A DNA stretch of 64,000 bases from Sanguinoderma infundibulare (lineage: Eukaryota; Basidiomycota; Agaricomycetes; Polyporales; Polyporaceae): contig JAVLRN010000008.1 of assembly GCA_032821775.1 (NCBI GenBank), forward strand, positions 1,240,001 to 1,304,000, written 5' to 3'. Below are positions 47,684 to 58,500 of this stretch, piece by piece. Below the pieces are notes generated by a model. It was not told the origin of the DNA, did not search any database, and saw only the letters and a program-made list of their open reading frames with translations. Positions within the stretch are counted from its first letter, which is position 1. Each line of letters opens with the position of its first letter. The position numbers and the translations under genes were made by a program.

Positions 47684-48489
47684 GTCCCCCGAACGACAAT
47701 GGCTCGAACATTGCCCGATACGGCATCTGGGCTTTTCTTGGGGTGTCGGAATATTTATTGAATCCGTGCTTATCGACTGTTCCTTTGACGAATGCGATCG
47801 CCATAAATACATTCTTACAAGACGAATATACTGATTGCCGTCATACTGCAGGCTGTGACAGGAGGTCAACACAATGTGGGTCTTGGTTGGAAACATCAAG
47901 TTTGCCTGCGTAAGCTGCAATGAATCACAACCGCATAGTGCATTATTCCCCAACTGCGATCTCACCTAATGTCAACCTTGAGGCGGCAAGCAATCAAGCC
48001 CACCTGCTCTCCTGCTCTTATACACGCATACGTGCTCGATTGCGGACAGTTGTAAGGGTGACGGCACCCTTAGCACGGACGAGCCCGGGATGGCACATAT
48101 ATACCCGCCGGTGGCTGAAGAAGCAGTCCTTCAGTTATTCTGCCTTTTGGTGGAGTGGTCCGGCGGGCGTGTCCGAGCCAGTTACAGCAGTACATTACAG
48201 ATAGTGCTACAGCGCCGTATAGATACAGAACGTTCCGTAAACGGATTTACATGCTCGGCCACAGTTCTGAAACGTGGTTAGTCAGTTGGATCTCTGCAGT
48301 GCAATCTCGGCGGCCTTCCGGCGTACTCCTCCCCAGCACATGCAACAGAGAAGGAAGATCAACGCCGACATCACGACGCATGGCATGGTCACCGCTGGCA
48401 CGAGCAACGCCTAGGATGTTTTCCCAGACGGTATGGCGATTGCGGCGAAGGCGATCGACGTGACGACATCGATGATGCATAGTAGTGGG
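47684..48489. other. Convergent intergenic region with a short echo of the WRAP73 3' end
   Basis: 3' flanks of the amino-acid permease (+) and HET gene 2 (-). About 100 bases at 47919-48017 resemble 51356-51457, the last exon and flank of the WD40 gene (shared GCAATGAATCACA, CGATCTCACCTA and CCAGCTCTCCTGC-like blocks). This suggests a short duplicated remnant. No gene is supported. Confidence 0.4.
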
Positions 48490-50059
48490 TAATGTCGGAG
48501 GAAGTAAAATGTGCTGGACTCCTTGCCTGTCGCGTCCTACAACTGTATGTCAGTGGAGTCCCGAAGGCGGCAGCAGATTCGCGTACCCAATACGGGGCGA
48601 GTTCGTCCACACTAAGAAGTAGATGCGTGTTGACGATCATACCAAACACCCCAGCCAGGATATTCGGAAGGAGGTACGCAAGCCTATGCTCAAACTGGCC
48701 TTTGGACTTGAGTTTGAAACTGAATACGACATCGACCAGAACGCCAAGCAAAAGCTGAAAGGTGTGTAAACTTGGTCAGCGTCCGATGAAGCGTCTCCCG
48801 GCCCACATGGGCACATACCAAAACCCAAGTACACTGCCACTTGTTTCGAAGATTTGATAACGTAACGTTGTACCGGAGCGGGGCCAGCTGCTTGTCGGTT
48901 ATGTAAGTTAGACGAATGCGTCCCGGGCTGAAGGAGTTCCTGGGGACTCGTTCGGAGGAAGGGCATCCCGCTGTTCCAATCGAGAAGCATCCACTAGAGA
49001 CAGGTGGCTTGTAAAGCAGTAAGCCGACCAGCCTACGCGAGCGGTCCTCACAACGGAGAAGCGCGACGTGCGTGACCTTGGCCCAGTGCCAGCGGGGTCC
49101 GGCGACAGTGATGACAGGGACGCGATCCCGTCGACGAGTGTGATAGAAGAAATCCATCGACAAGGAGGAGAGGTGAATGGGGCCTAACCGACTGATTCGG
49201 TGAGAGGTACCAGGTTTCCCGAGTCCTTGAAATCGTCGGGTGAGGAGGCTAGGAGGCGATGATCATCTGTCACCCGGAAAACAGTGTCGGGCAAGATAGA
49301 TTCCCGATCATCCTGCCGATGACGCCGAAAGTTGTCGTGGAATGTGAAGGGGCCAATGGGAAGATCGCACACGCCCCAGGACAGTCCCTCGCCGTAGACA
49401 ACGGGCATGTGAACATCGAAGATGCCGAACAGACTGTACGCCCTGTCCTCTGGCTTCTTCGCATTGCGGGAGGCAGCCCAGGACATACGATGAGCGACGG
49501 AGACGCTCGAAACGTCTATGGCACCAGTGAGGACAGCGAGGCTGATGCGCGTGATCTCCGCCATGGTCGATGCAAGCGAGGACTTGGAACCGAGCACGGT
49601 CCATTCACGGGAGAGCATCTTGACAGCCTTTGGTGCGAGAAGCTCCTGGAGTGTCCATGCGCGCGTATGCCACCTGCTCCGCCGGAACTGTTCCTCCCAT
49701 GAGTCGGAGCGGCTGTAGACGTCCTGAAGGTACGCATAGCAAATGCCAGCGCCGGCGTACCAGGCGTACATCGAGTTGATGGCCTCGAATAGCTCGGCAG
49801 AGCTCGATTGGTCGATGCAGGCCGAGTCGACCCAACCGACCTTGTAGTCGTTAGCCCGCGCGTGCTCGCAGAACCCGCGGATTTTCGGCGATAGGTAGGG
49901 GAGGATGCTCTTCTCCTTCTCTGGGTTCTCACGCTGGATTTGGAGGACCTCTTGGTACGTCTGCTCTCCGTCCGGGTCCCACGTGTGCGAGAGGATGGCG
50001 TACGGTTGATGATCGCCGGTCTCCGCGAAACGCCCGGTTGCTGTGTCGAGCAATCGCAT
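48490..50059 (-). pseudogene. HET-domain gene 2, internally deleted and probably broken
   Basis: ATG at 50059 (MRLLDTATGRFAETGDHQPY). HET motifs are clear: AILSHTWDPDGEQTYQEVLQ, VGWVDSACIDQSSSAELFEA, MYAWYAGAGICYAYLQDV, RRSRWHTRAWTLQELLAPKA, HRMSWAASRNAKKPEDRAYS and LFGIFDVHMPVVYGEG. Compared with HET gene 1, some twenty residues (the RLQE...PDQTI block after YGEG) are missing in frame, and the text resumes at the WG. A TAG follows NLVPLTESVG at about 49184. Beyond it, C-terminal HET sequence continues in other frames (VTHVALLRCEDRSRRLVGLL near 49070; FSFKLKSKGQFEHRLAYLLP near 48700). Some of this could be introns, but the spacing is shorter than in the family, so I favour a decayed gene. Confidence 0.7.
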
Positions 50060-50068
50060 GGTCGTTCT

Positions 50069-50470
50069 GTGGCAGCGATGTCAAGAGCGTGAATCGAACA
50101 TGGCGACGCACAACGCGTACCTTCTGGAGCAAATCAAGTACCCTGTGAGATAGTTCAGAATCTTCGTGGCAGCGTTGACCAGCAGCTGGAAGCATCAGGT
50201 CAGTTGACGATAGTAACAAGTGACATGAAGCACCAAACGCACGACACATACTTTCTGCAGTATCGTAAGGGAAGATTCACGCTCGTGGTGGCAGCGTTGA
50301 CCAGCAATTGTAAGCATCAGTTTGGTTGACGATAGTAAGAGTCTGCATGAACCATTAAGATCCGAAACGCACGACACGGACCTTCTGAAGTAAACGAGTG
50401 ATCCGGAGGAAATGATTCAGACCCTTGGTGGCAGCGTTGACCAGCAACTGGAAGCACCAGTTAGCTGACG
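50069..50470 (-). repeat. Tandem leader-like repeat units upstream of HET gene 2
   Basis: The string GTGGCAGCG(T/A)TG recurs at 50069, 50166, 50288 and 50428, in units of about 97, 122 and 140 bases. The last three add ACCAGCA and a shared tail with CGCACGACAC and TTCTG. On the minus strand each unit has a donor-like AAGGTACGC or AAAGTATGTG and a following acceptor-like CTTCCAG or CTGCCACAG, the last one only a few bases before the HET 2 start codon. So the repeated unit looks like a 5' leader exon plus intron. Confidence 0.65.
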
Positions 50471-51429
50471 ATAAAAAGACTCGGGATGAACGAAAGCTCC
50501 TGACCTAGGGCGAGCTCCGGAGCGGGCTAGTAGTAGGTACGTCGTGTGTGGGGGCGTGTCGAAGCCGTGGGGCTCAGCCCCTTGGATAGCCGTGCTGAAG
50601 GTTGATATAACAGACAGTATCCGAATGACAGCGCCACAGGCCCCCACTGGCATGAATGACCCGTGACGGAACGTTGCCCTACAACGAGATGGAAGCCGAA
50701 TGTTCAACAATAAGACGGTTCGTACACTTGAACGCACTTACTACGAATCACGCTTCGAAACCACATTGACCTCCAGCATCAATCCTCCTGCGGCTTCCTC
50801 GCGGCATGCCGCACACATACAGAGACATCTCTATTGTATGACAAACCCCATCATTCGCTCTGCATTGACATCGAACGACAGGTGTCAACTGAAAGTGTGA
50901 GTTGAGATCTTGACGACCGAGCAGGCGGGCGTCCCAGGGTGGTCGAATGTGGTGTGAGAAGAGAAGCCCAGAAGTCCATGCCCGACAAGCTCCGCCTGCG
51001 GGCAGCAGAGGCAGATAACGTTGTCGAGACCTACGAATGAACAATACGGGCCAGAGGCAGGAATGATGGCATACCCAGGCGAGGACCTCCGCGGGCGTAA
51101 GGGATGCATCCTCGCGGAAAGGAAGCTGGGGTCAAGAGTCGCCATGGCCGACAATCATCATGAGCATGCATGTAACAACGTGCGCCTTCCCGGAGTCGGG
51201 CGAGCCTATGGAAAAACGCTTTTCCTCGCAGAACAATAGGCTACGAGCCTTTCCGGCTCGGTATAGGAGAATTTGTGAAAAATAGGTACGCCGTCTCAGT
51301 GTTCCAGTGAATCCTCCGTGTGCCGATATTTGCATCGCTCATATGCCTGTGCATGGTGCAATGAATCACAGCTGCACAAAACCTCCGGTTGGCGATCTCA
51401 CCTAGCATCATCCCCGACGCGGCGAGCAA
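50471..51429. other. Intergenic spacer
   Basis: About 950 bases with no supported gene. It separates the repeat array from the 3' end of the WD40 gene half. Confidence 0.35.
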
Positions 51430-52670
51430 TTACGGGAACCAGCTCTCCTGCCCTTCCTTCTCGACCCCGAACGAACAGAAGAACGTCTCCCGGTCCAGCA
51501 GAATCATCCCCTTCCCGTCCGGCGCCCAGCGCAAGTCCCGCGTCTCGAACTTCTCTGTCGCCATCCATCGTCAGCACCGCACACAGACAAACCATGCGGA
51601 AGTACACTCACGCGCAGGCACCCCAACGCACTCTGCGACCTCCGACTCCCCTCCGTCCTCTGAGCCGGCGCCCTCGGATTCAGCGACCCACTCGTCGCTC
51701 CAGAGGTACACGCTCTGGTTCGCGGTTGCAACGGCTAGCCGGCCCGCGCCGCCGGGGTCTGGGTTCCACCGCGCAGCGGTAACCGGCTGGGCGTGCAGCA
51801 GGACTGTGCGGAGACGCGGCACGACGACTTGCGACTGGGTGTTCTCCGATGTCGCGGATGAAGATGGTTGAGATTCGGAGGAAGGGAAGTCGTAGAGGAG
51901 GACGGCGGTGGGGGACGAGCCGGCGCGGACGAGGAGGAGCGTGCCGGAGGTGTTGAAAGCGAGTTGCGTCGTCCCTGAGGTTGCGTCGAACTGGAGGATG
52001 GAAGGCGGCAAGAGGTAGAGCGAGCGGGAGGCTTGGTTGGTTTTGCCTGGATTTGGGAGGCGGCAGTGGGGAGCGTGAAGGGCGGTTGTATCCGCTCGTC
52101 TATGAGAGGACTCTCAGCTCGGGAAAAGCGAGCGAAGGGAGAACACGTACAGGAGAGGAAGCCTCTGCCATGCGTTGTCTCTAGCCATTCAGAGGGTTCT
52201 CGCCATATATGCTGCAAAGACATCAGAATACTGCGCTGTAAATTTAGACGGTTACTCACAACGCCAGCAGGTATTCGAGCAGGCATGTCAAGTGTAGCTA
52301 CAGAAATCCATGTCAGGCTCTCGAGAATGTGGATCTAGGGTGGGCATTATCAACATAACGGCATGATTCCAATAACAATGACGCACCTTGTCATCGGACC
52401 CGGCCACAGCAAGAAACAGGCCGGAGGGATGCCATGATACTGTTCTGATACCGCATCCTGGGTCCGGATCTGGTAAGAATGTGCCGACTACGTTCCCCGC
52501 CAATGTGACCATGTACAACTTGGACTGCATTCAGGCTTGACCATTAGTTCAATCGCGCCGGTGAAGCGTGTGCGCCACGCACCTCAAGAAGTCCCTCCCA
52601 TACCGCGAGATGGTTGCCAGTTGGTGAGAGGGATAAGGACGAGAGAGACGCGGTCGGTAGCGGGAAGTAT
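51430..52670 (-). pseudogene. WRAP73/WDR8-like WD40 protein, C-terminal half (split by inversion)
   Basis: The minus strand reads YFPLPTASLSSLSLSPTGNH, LAVWEGLLE, then over short introns SKLYMVTLAGNVVGTFLPDP, SWHPSGLFLAVAGSDDK, HILESLTWISVATLDMPARI, IWREPSEWLETTHGRGFLS, later GTTQLAFNTSGTLLLVRAGS and finally DRETFFCSFGVEKEGQESWF with the TAA at 51432-51430. This is the second half of the WRAP73 (WDR8) family, WD40 proteins of spindle or microtubule organisers. It starts abruptly at the point where the plus-strand half at 54046-54790 stops. The frame may also shift once near 52045. Without its N-terminus it cannot make a normal protein in this arrangement. Confidence 0.8.
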
Positions 52671-52822
52671 GACACCATGGAGAACGACTCGTTCTACGAC
52701 GAGACGCGAGGTCAACTGACCAACGTCAAGTTCGTACGAGCGCCGCCGCGGTGCATGCATGGAACAAAAAGCTTGTACGAGCTGCCCGCGTTGACGAAGC
52801 AGCAACTCGGAGCTCAAACACT

Positions 52823-53712
52823 TACGTCGAGACCGCCTACGGCAGGCAACGTGGAGTGGTGCCCGCCCCAGTCAAATATGACGCAGCCCTGGAAGCCGAG
52901 CTCGCCCTTGAGGATCTGGTTGAGGCTCTGGTCGTTCTCGAGGCCCAAGATGCGTTAACTTGGTCTATCGCACACACTCAGTCCCTGCCTCAAGCCAAAA
53001 TGATCGCGACACGCCGTAAACACGCACTGTAGCTGCTCATGACTCTGGCCACACCAGCCTGAACGGAACGTAGGAAAGGACGCAGGTACACCTCGTGCTG
53101 GATGCAGTCATCGACATGCGAGGACTCGTGCTGCCGGAGATATTCCTGTTCGCTGTATTCAATCGTCACATCAGCAAGGGTCCCGACGTTACTCAATTCG
53201 AGAACTCACTTGTCAAGGAAGTGCTTCGCACACGCCTGCGCACCGCCCGCCTGCCATCCAAAGTACAGTCTCGTACGCTGCCTCCCCACTGAGGAACGGG
53301 TCCACCGCCAACCCTTCCCAGTTCCGCCCTCCCCACGCCATCCTCCCCAGGTTCATCATCGGACCCAACCCGACGTGTACGCCCTTCCCTTTGAACTCCT
53401 AGCCAATCGCCTGATCCCGTGCGCGGTTAAGGGTGCGGTTCCACGTCGCCGCGGCGTTGATCCCCGCGGGGAAGACAGTCGCGAAGTCGGCGCCGCGCAC
53501 CCCTAGCAGCCCGTCCTCGAGGCAAAGTCCGGGCCACTCGTTGCCGACCGCTGCGATGTTGCCGACGAAGCGACCACTCTGCCAACCGGCGCCGGTGATG
53601 GCAGTGACTTTCTGCTTCACCGTACAGCTTGAGATGAGAGTCTTCGGCTTGGTCTTGACTTGTGCCCAGGCGGGGCCGAAGGCGGGTTTCCTGTACGCGT
53701 GCCGCAGCCTAT
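52823..53712 (-). pseudogene. GH3 beta-glucosidase N-terminal relic
   Basis: Minus-strand pieces in order: FGPAWAQVKTKPKTLISSCT, TGAGWQSGRFVGNIAAVGN, WPGLCLEDGLLGVRGADF, FPAGINAAATWNRTLNRARD, then a TAG (53401-53399) where the family has Gln/Glu before [19 protein letters not shown], then after a frame change [52 protein letters not shown] and GGLDV. The FDWG segment holds the nucleophile Asp position. The sequence ends at a donor-like GTAAGTG and the remaining two thirds of the enzyme are not found nearby. A stop and a frameshift make it a pseudogene. Confidence 0.85.
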
Positions 53713-54045
53713 CTCAAAGTAAGTTCGTCATTGGACGACGCGTCGATTTTGGGTCCATTCAACCTCGCCCTTGCTGCATGGCCTGTGGGTCGATGAGTGG
53801 TTCGCAGTTGACTGTAAACGCTCCAGCTCACCACAAATCGGGACCAGTGGGACCAGTTTGATGGGTGAAAGAGAGCTTCACTTGTCGGTGAATATGAGGC
53901 GACAGGTCGACGGTCGCGTCGCGCGGGTCGGGGCGCCGGCGCGACACCTCGCGTGGCACTGGCAACACTTGCTCTCCATCCACCACCGACTCGGACATCA
54001 GTAGCCTCTGTCCACAATCATCAATGTGCATCGCTCTCTAAAGCA

Positions 54046-54790
54046 ATGGACTTCACAGAAATTTACAAGCAGACCGCTTCTCTCATCTCCTTCAGCCCCG
54101 GAACCCACTTCCTCCTTACCGCCGTTCAAGACCGCCTCATCATCTGTCGCTCGGACTATTTTCAGATCGCGCGCACCTGGCTTGTCGACTCGACCCCCTC
54201 GCCCACTTCTGCCGCGCTATCAAATGCTTCAAGCGCAGGGCCATCGTCTCTGAGAGAGAGGCCCGGAGAAAGCGGTTCGAACGCGTGGATCACGCACGCA
54301 GGATGGTCTTGCGATTCGGAGTATGTTCTTGGTGCGTGTGCGAAGACCGGGGTGGTCAGTGTCTTCAAACTGAGAGACGAGATGTGGAGTGCGAGGATAG
54401 AGGCCGGCTCCGAGGGGCTTGTCAAGGCGGAGTGGGTACCAGACGGCAGGACAATACTGTGCTTTTCCGAGTGGGGTGTGAGTACCCCGACGTATCCTTG
54501 CACACATTTACCTGGCTCAAGCTTGACGGCCACCCCGAACGTACGGATGTAGCTTCGAGTGACGATGTGGTCTCTGGTCACCGGCGCCGGCGCCGCAACC
54601 TACATCCAATATCCTATCCATCCCGATCGCGGTGCGTCCAAATTGCTTCACTGCATCGCCCTAACCCATACAATCTCGTCAAGGCTACGCGTTCCGCCAA
54701 GACTCTAGCTATTTCGTGCTTGCGGAGCGTCACAAATCCAAAGACACTCTCGGCGTATACGACGCGCACGAAGCCTACCGCCTCGTCAGG
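54046..54790 (+). pseudogene. WRAP73/WDR8-like WD40 protein, N-terminal half (split by inversion)
   Basis: Plus-strand ATG at 54046 opens MDFTEIYKQTASLISFSPGT, VQDRLIICRSDYFQIARTWL, WITHAGWSCDSEYVLGACAK, VVSVFKLRDEMWSARIEAGS, KAEWVPDGRTILCFSEWG, then after introns LRVTMWSLVTGAGAATYIQY, HPDRGYAFRQDSSYFVLAER and HKSKDTLGVYDAHEAYRLVR. It stops at an intron donor (GTGCGT at 54791). The next family segment, the HFPLPT region, is not downstream on this strand but begins the minus-strand half at 52670. Inverting roughly 52.67-54.79 kb would restore one continuous minus-strand gene. A promoter may still drive this half. Confidence 0.85.
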
Positions 54791-55514
54791 GTGCGTCGCC
54801 CGTCAATCCGTGCGCCATGCGCGGTTTCCTGACATCCTATGTCCCGCTCCTTGCTTTAAAACCGCGCTTGACACCTGTAATTGAACGACCTTCTCGCACG
54901 TATGTCTTCATGTGTTCCCCATCTCGCGAAAGTTCTTACCCGATTATTAGAATCACTGTGGGTGTCGTGGGCATCGGAGGCATGGTGGGGATGCTGGTGG
55001 AGCGGCTGCCGCGGAAAGCATAAATTACCCTGTTGCGGGTGTTTGAATGCATAGGGGTGGACAACACCCAGGGCCCAGGGGAACGCCAGGCCGTGCTGGT
55101 GGTGATCATCGTCAAGGACGTTGTATTCGTCTCCAAACGGGATATTCGGCTGCGGGCTGTGTTCGTGGAGGGTGCAACCTCGGCCATTATGAAGGTCTTG
55201 TGCCATTTCCTACTATCGTCGAAGTGCTACGATCTTGATGCAACCAATCACGTCGAGGTGCGTGCACGGCTTCTGACATCTAGGTTTCATTTCGATGCTC
55301 ATATGCGGATATCTTTACGCTGCAGCAGTGATTTAAGGTTCTTCGGCAGCGTGTACGGTCACACATGGCAAGCTTCGTCATGGGCGGCCCAGGGACGCCG
55401 CGTTGGAGCTCAGCGCGCTCTCAGGATGCCGCATGTATGATATATGCATCTACTATCGCGATTCTCTCTCCTATCCCCCCATCTCACCTTCGCTCCCTCC
55501 TCGACTCTCCCGCC
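54791..55514. other. Spacer upstream of the sacsin-like gene
   Basis: About 720 bases. Two medium frames (minus 54856-55206, His-rich; plus 55033-55440) are not recognisable. The last 150 bases form the promoter of the sacsin-like gene with a CT-rich run at 55460-55510. Confidence 0.4.
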
Positions 55515-58500
55515 ATGACGGATTTTGGCGAGAGGGTGGATCTGACCGCTAACCTAGCCTCCATCCTGAGGAGGTATCCATTCAGTACAGGCTTGTTTCG
55601 AGAGATTCTACAAAATTCGGATGATGCGAGGGCTACAAAGCAGGTGGGTGGAGTGAGCACTGGGGTCTCTGTCAGGAGCTGATGTGTGTTTGCCGTATTT
55701 GCAGGTGTTTGTACTCAATCGACGCCAATTTGGAACCCAGAACTTGATCAACGAGAAACTGGCTCACTTGCAAGGACCCGCCTTTTTGGCGTACAACGAT
55801 GCCATCTTCTCGGACGCTGATTGGGAGGCCATTCGAACTGTCAGCCAGTCGTCGAAGAGCGCAGATACCGAGTTCGTGTTCTTTCATGATCAGCCCTGAC
55901 TTCAACTTGTCGGAACTGACGGTGTCGTATGCAGAAAAATCGGCAAGCATGGGCTTGGATCGCGGGCCTACTATCATGTACGTCTATCATCTGTTCTCCC
56001 TCGACTCTAGGTCCTCATGGTCAGTATCATAGCTCACCGACAACCCGCAATATCTTTCCGGCAGCCATCTGGCCATCTTCGATCCGCATAGACGGGCTTT
56101 CGAGCATGGCGGCTGGAAGCAATCGCTGGAGGAGGTGGTGTCCCAATACCCGGATCAGCTTGCGCCATTCGATTTCTTGGTCCGCGACCCATCACCCACT
56201 CACTTCCCCGGGACCATCGTCCGCCTCGCCTTGCGCGCCGCGTCGTCGGAGAGTCGGATCTCCAGCAAGAGCGCTTCAGCTGATGAGATTCACGACCTCC
56301 TCGCCGAGTTCATCAACCAAGAGTTGAAGATTGCAATGCTTTTCCTCTCCCACCTCAAACTCATCGAAATCAAGGAGATCGATATCAACGGTCAGGAGCG
56401 GACCTTGGCGTCGGTGACCGCAAGTTTTGGTTCACCCGAATCCATCAAGTCATCCAACTCGAGCGGAGCCTTCACCGTCCTCAATCGCACCATTGCCGCC
56501 CGCGACTGGCTCGTCGCTCGGACGTCGTTTCCCAAGGACGAGTTCATCGATTTGCTCTGCCAGTCTCTAAGTGCTAGCCGCGAGTGGGTTGCGGGAGAAG
56601 TAGAGCGCGAGAAGCTCCGTGCTGATATCGCCCTCGCATTCCCCACCAACGCGTCCGGTCCCTCCAACATCGACTCTGCCGATTCCGACTCCAATTCCGA
56701 TTCCCCGGAGAAATTCCGTGGGCGGCTCTTCACCTACCTCCCTCTCCCTCTCATCACGGACTTCCCGTGCCATATCCATGGTGTCTTTTCGCTTACAGAC
56801 TCACGCCAGAACCTCCGTAACCCATCGGAGACGATCATGCGTCAGACCGCTGATGAGTACGTTCATGTCTCCCTTCGTTTAAAGATGTGTTGGTAGTGAC
56901 GCCAAGTTTCTTGAATTACAGGCTGGCAGTAGCCTGGAACAAGCTTCTCTTCTCCAAGTTCATTCCTCGCCCGTGGCTGGCATTTCTGGAAAGCATCTCG
57001 GATGGGCATTCTTCCGTGTCTGTGTACGATTGCCTTCCCCCTCTGCAGGACCGCAACACCAGCGGAGACGCAGCGTACTGGACGTCGCTCCTTCGCGACG
57101 TCGTTCAGCTCGCTCACAGCCGGGATGCATCCATCTGGCCCGTGTATAACGTTGGCTCCGGAGATCCGCAGCTGAAGATCAAGCATACGTGCCTCAAGGA
57201 CGCCGTCATTGCCGGAACGCAAGATGATCAAGAGCAGCTGCGCGCGCTTGTCGCGGCTGGGCTGAGCGTCGTCCTCCCTTCGTCGGCGGGTCTTCGTGTT
57301 GTTCTGTTGGAGACTTGCCCGTCCCGGGAGCTCACTCCGCGCAATGCGCGTCCAGAGCTCGCGGTGAGTCTTTTATCTTTCTTTCTTGCCTTCGGAGACT
57401 AAAGAACGTGCGCAGAATTCAGAGAGTGTTTGGGGTTTGCTACAATCCCAGAAGGACCTCATCGTCGAGTTCTTGGTCAGCTCGGGCGACGTGCGAGAGT
57501 TGGTCGACGTTCCCGTCTTCCGCCTGATGTCGGGGAAGGCCGTCGCTTTGGAGGCGAATCGGGGTGGACAACAGAACGTTCATGTACTATTGGACGAGGG
57601 AGCTGCTGAGCTGTTCGGGCAGTTCGACGCCGATGCGATCAACCTCGGAGATGTGCCTCCTGTCGCACGTACACTTTTGGTAGACGATGGCAGCACGCAC
57701 CTCAACATTCGCCCCCTCGACTGGGCGAGCTGCATTTCGTACATCCGGTCCGCGCAAGCAAAGTTCCGGACTGCTTGGTTGTGGGGCGACACTGTCGATT
57801 GGCTCCAGAAGTTCTGGAGATGGGTCGAGACCTGTCCCTTCGTTCGCGTACACCTACCCAACCTCAAGAATCTCTCCCTTCTTCCCACGGTGACCGGCGA
57901 CTTGCGGTCGGTGGAGGATCATGTCTTCCAGCACTCAACCGCGGTGACCGATTCTGTCCGAACGACCTTGTCGGGGCTCGGATTCAACATCTTGGACCCT
58001 CAGATCCCTTCTGGCTTTCTGGAAGGGCAGACTTCCAAGTTGGTCCTGTCATTTTCAAGTGCTTCGGACCTGCTGGACGTCTTTGGGACAATGTCTGTGG
58101 AGAACGCCGAGGACGGTGTTGCGAGTGTCCTTCGGAGGCATCTTGCGAGCTGCCTTCAGGCTGGCGCTCGTCTCAACAACGCTCAGAAGAGCACGTTACG
58201 CGGGCTTCCCATCCATCTCGTCCTGGCCGCTGACGGGTCAACACGACCGCAAAGCCTCCTTGCCAATCACCGCCTCTACTGTATCACCAGTCCTGCCGAC
58301 ATCGCCCTCCCCTTGCCTGAAATTGTGAACGTCACGTTTGTGCACTGCACCGATGATGAGCGATGGCTCATCCAGCAGCTCGACTATCCCGCTCTTGCCA
58401 GTCCTCTCAACGTTCAACGCGTCTTGCAGCTCCACGTCGATCATTTCGCCGAGCAGAGTCCCCATGCGCGCTTGACGGTGTTAACATACCTCGTCGACCA

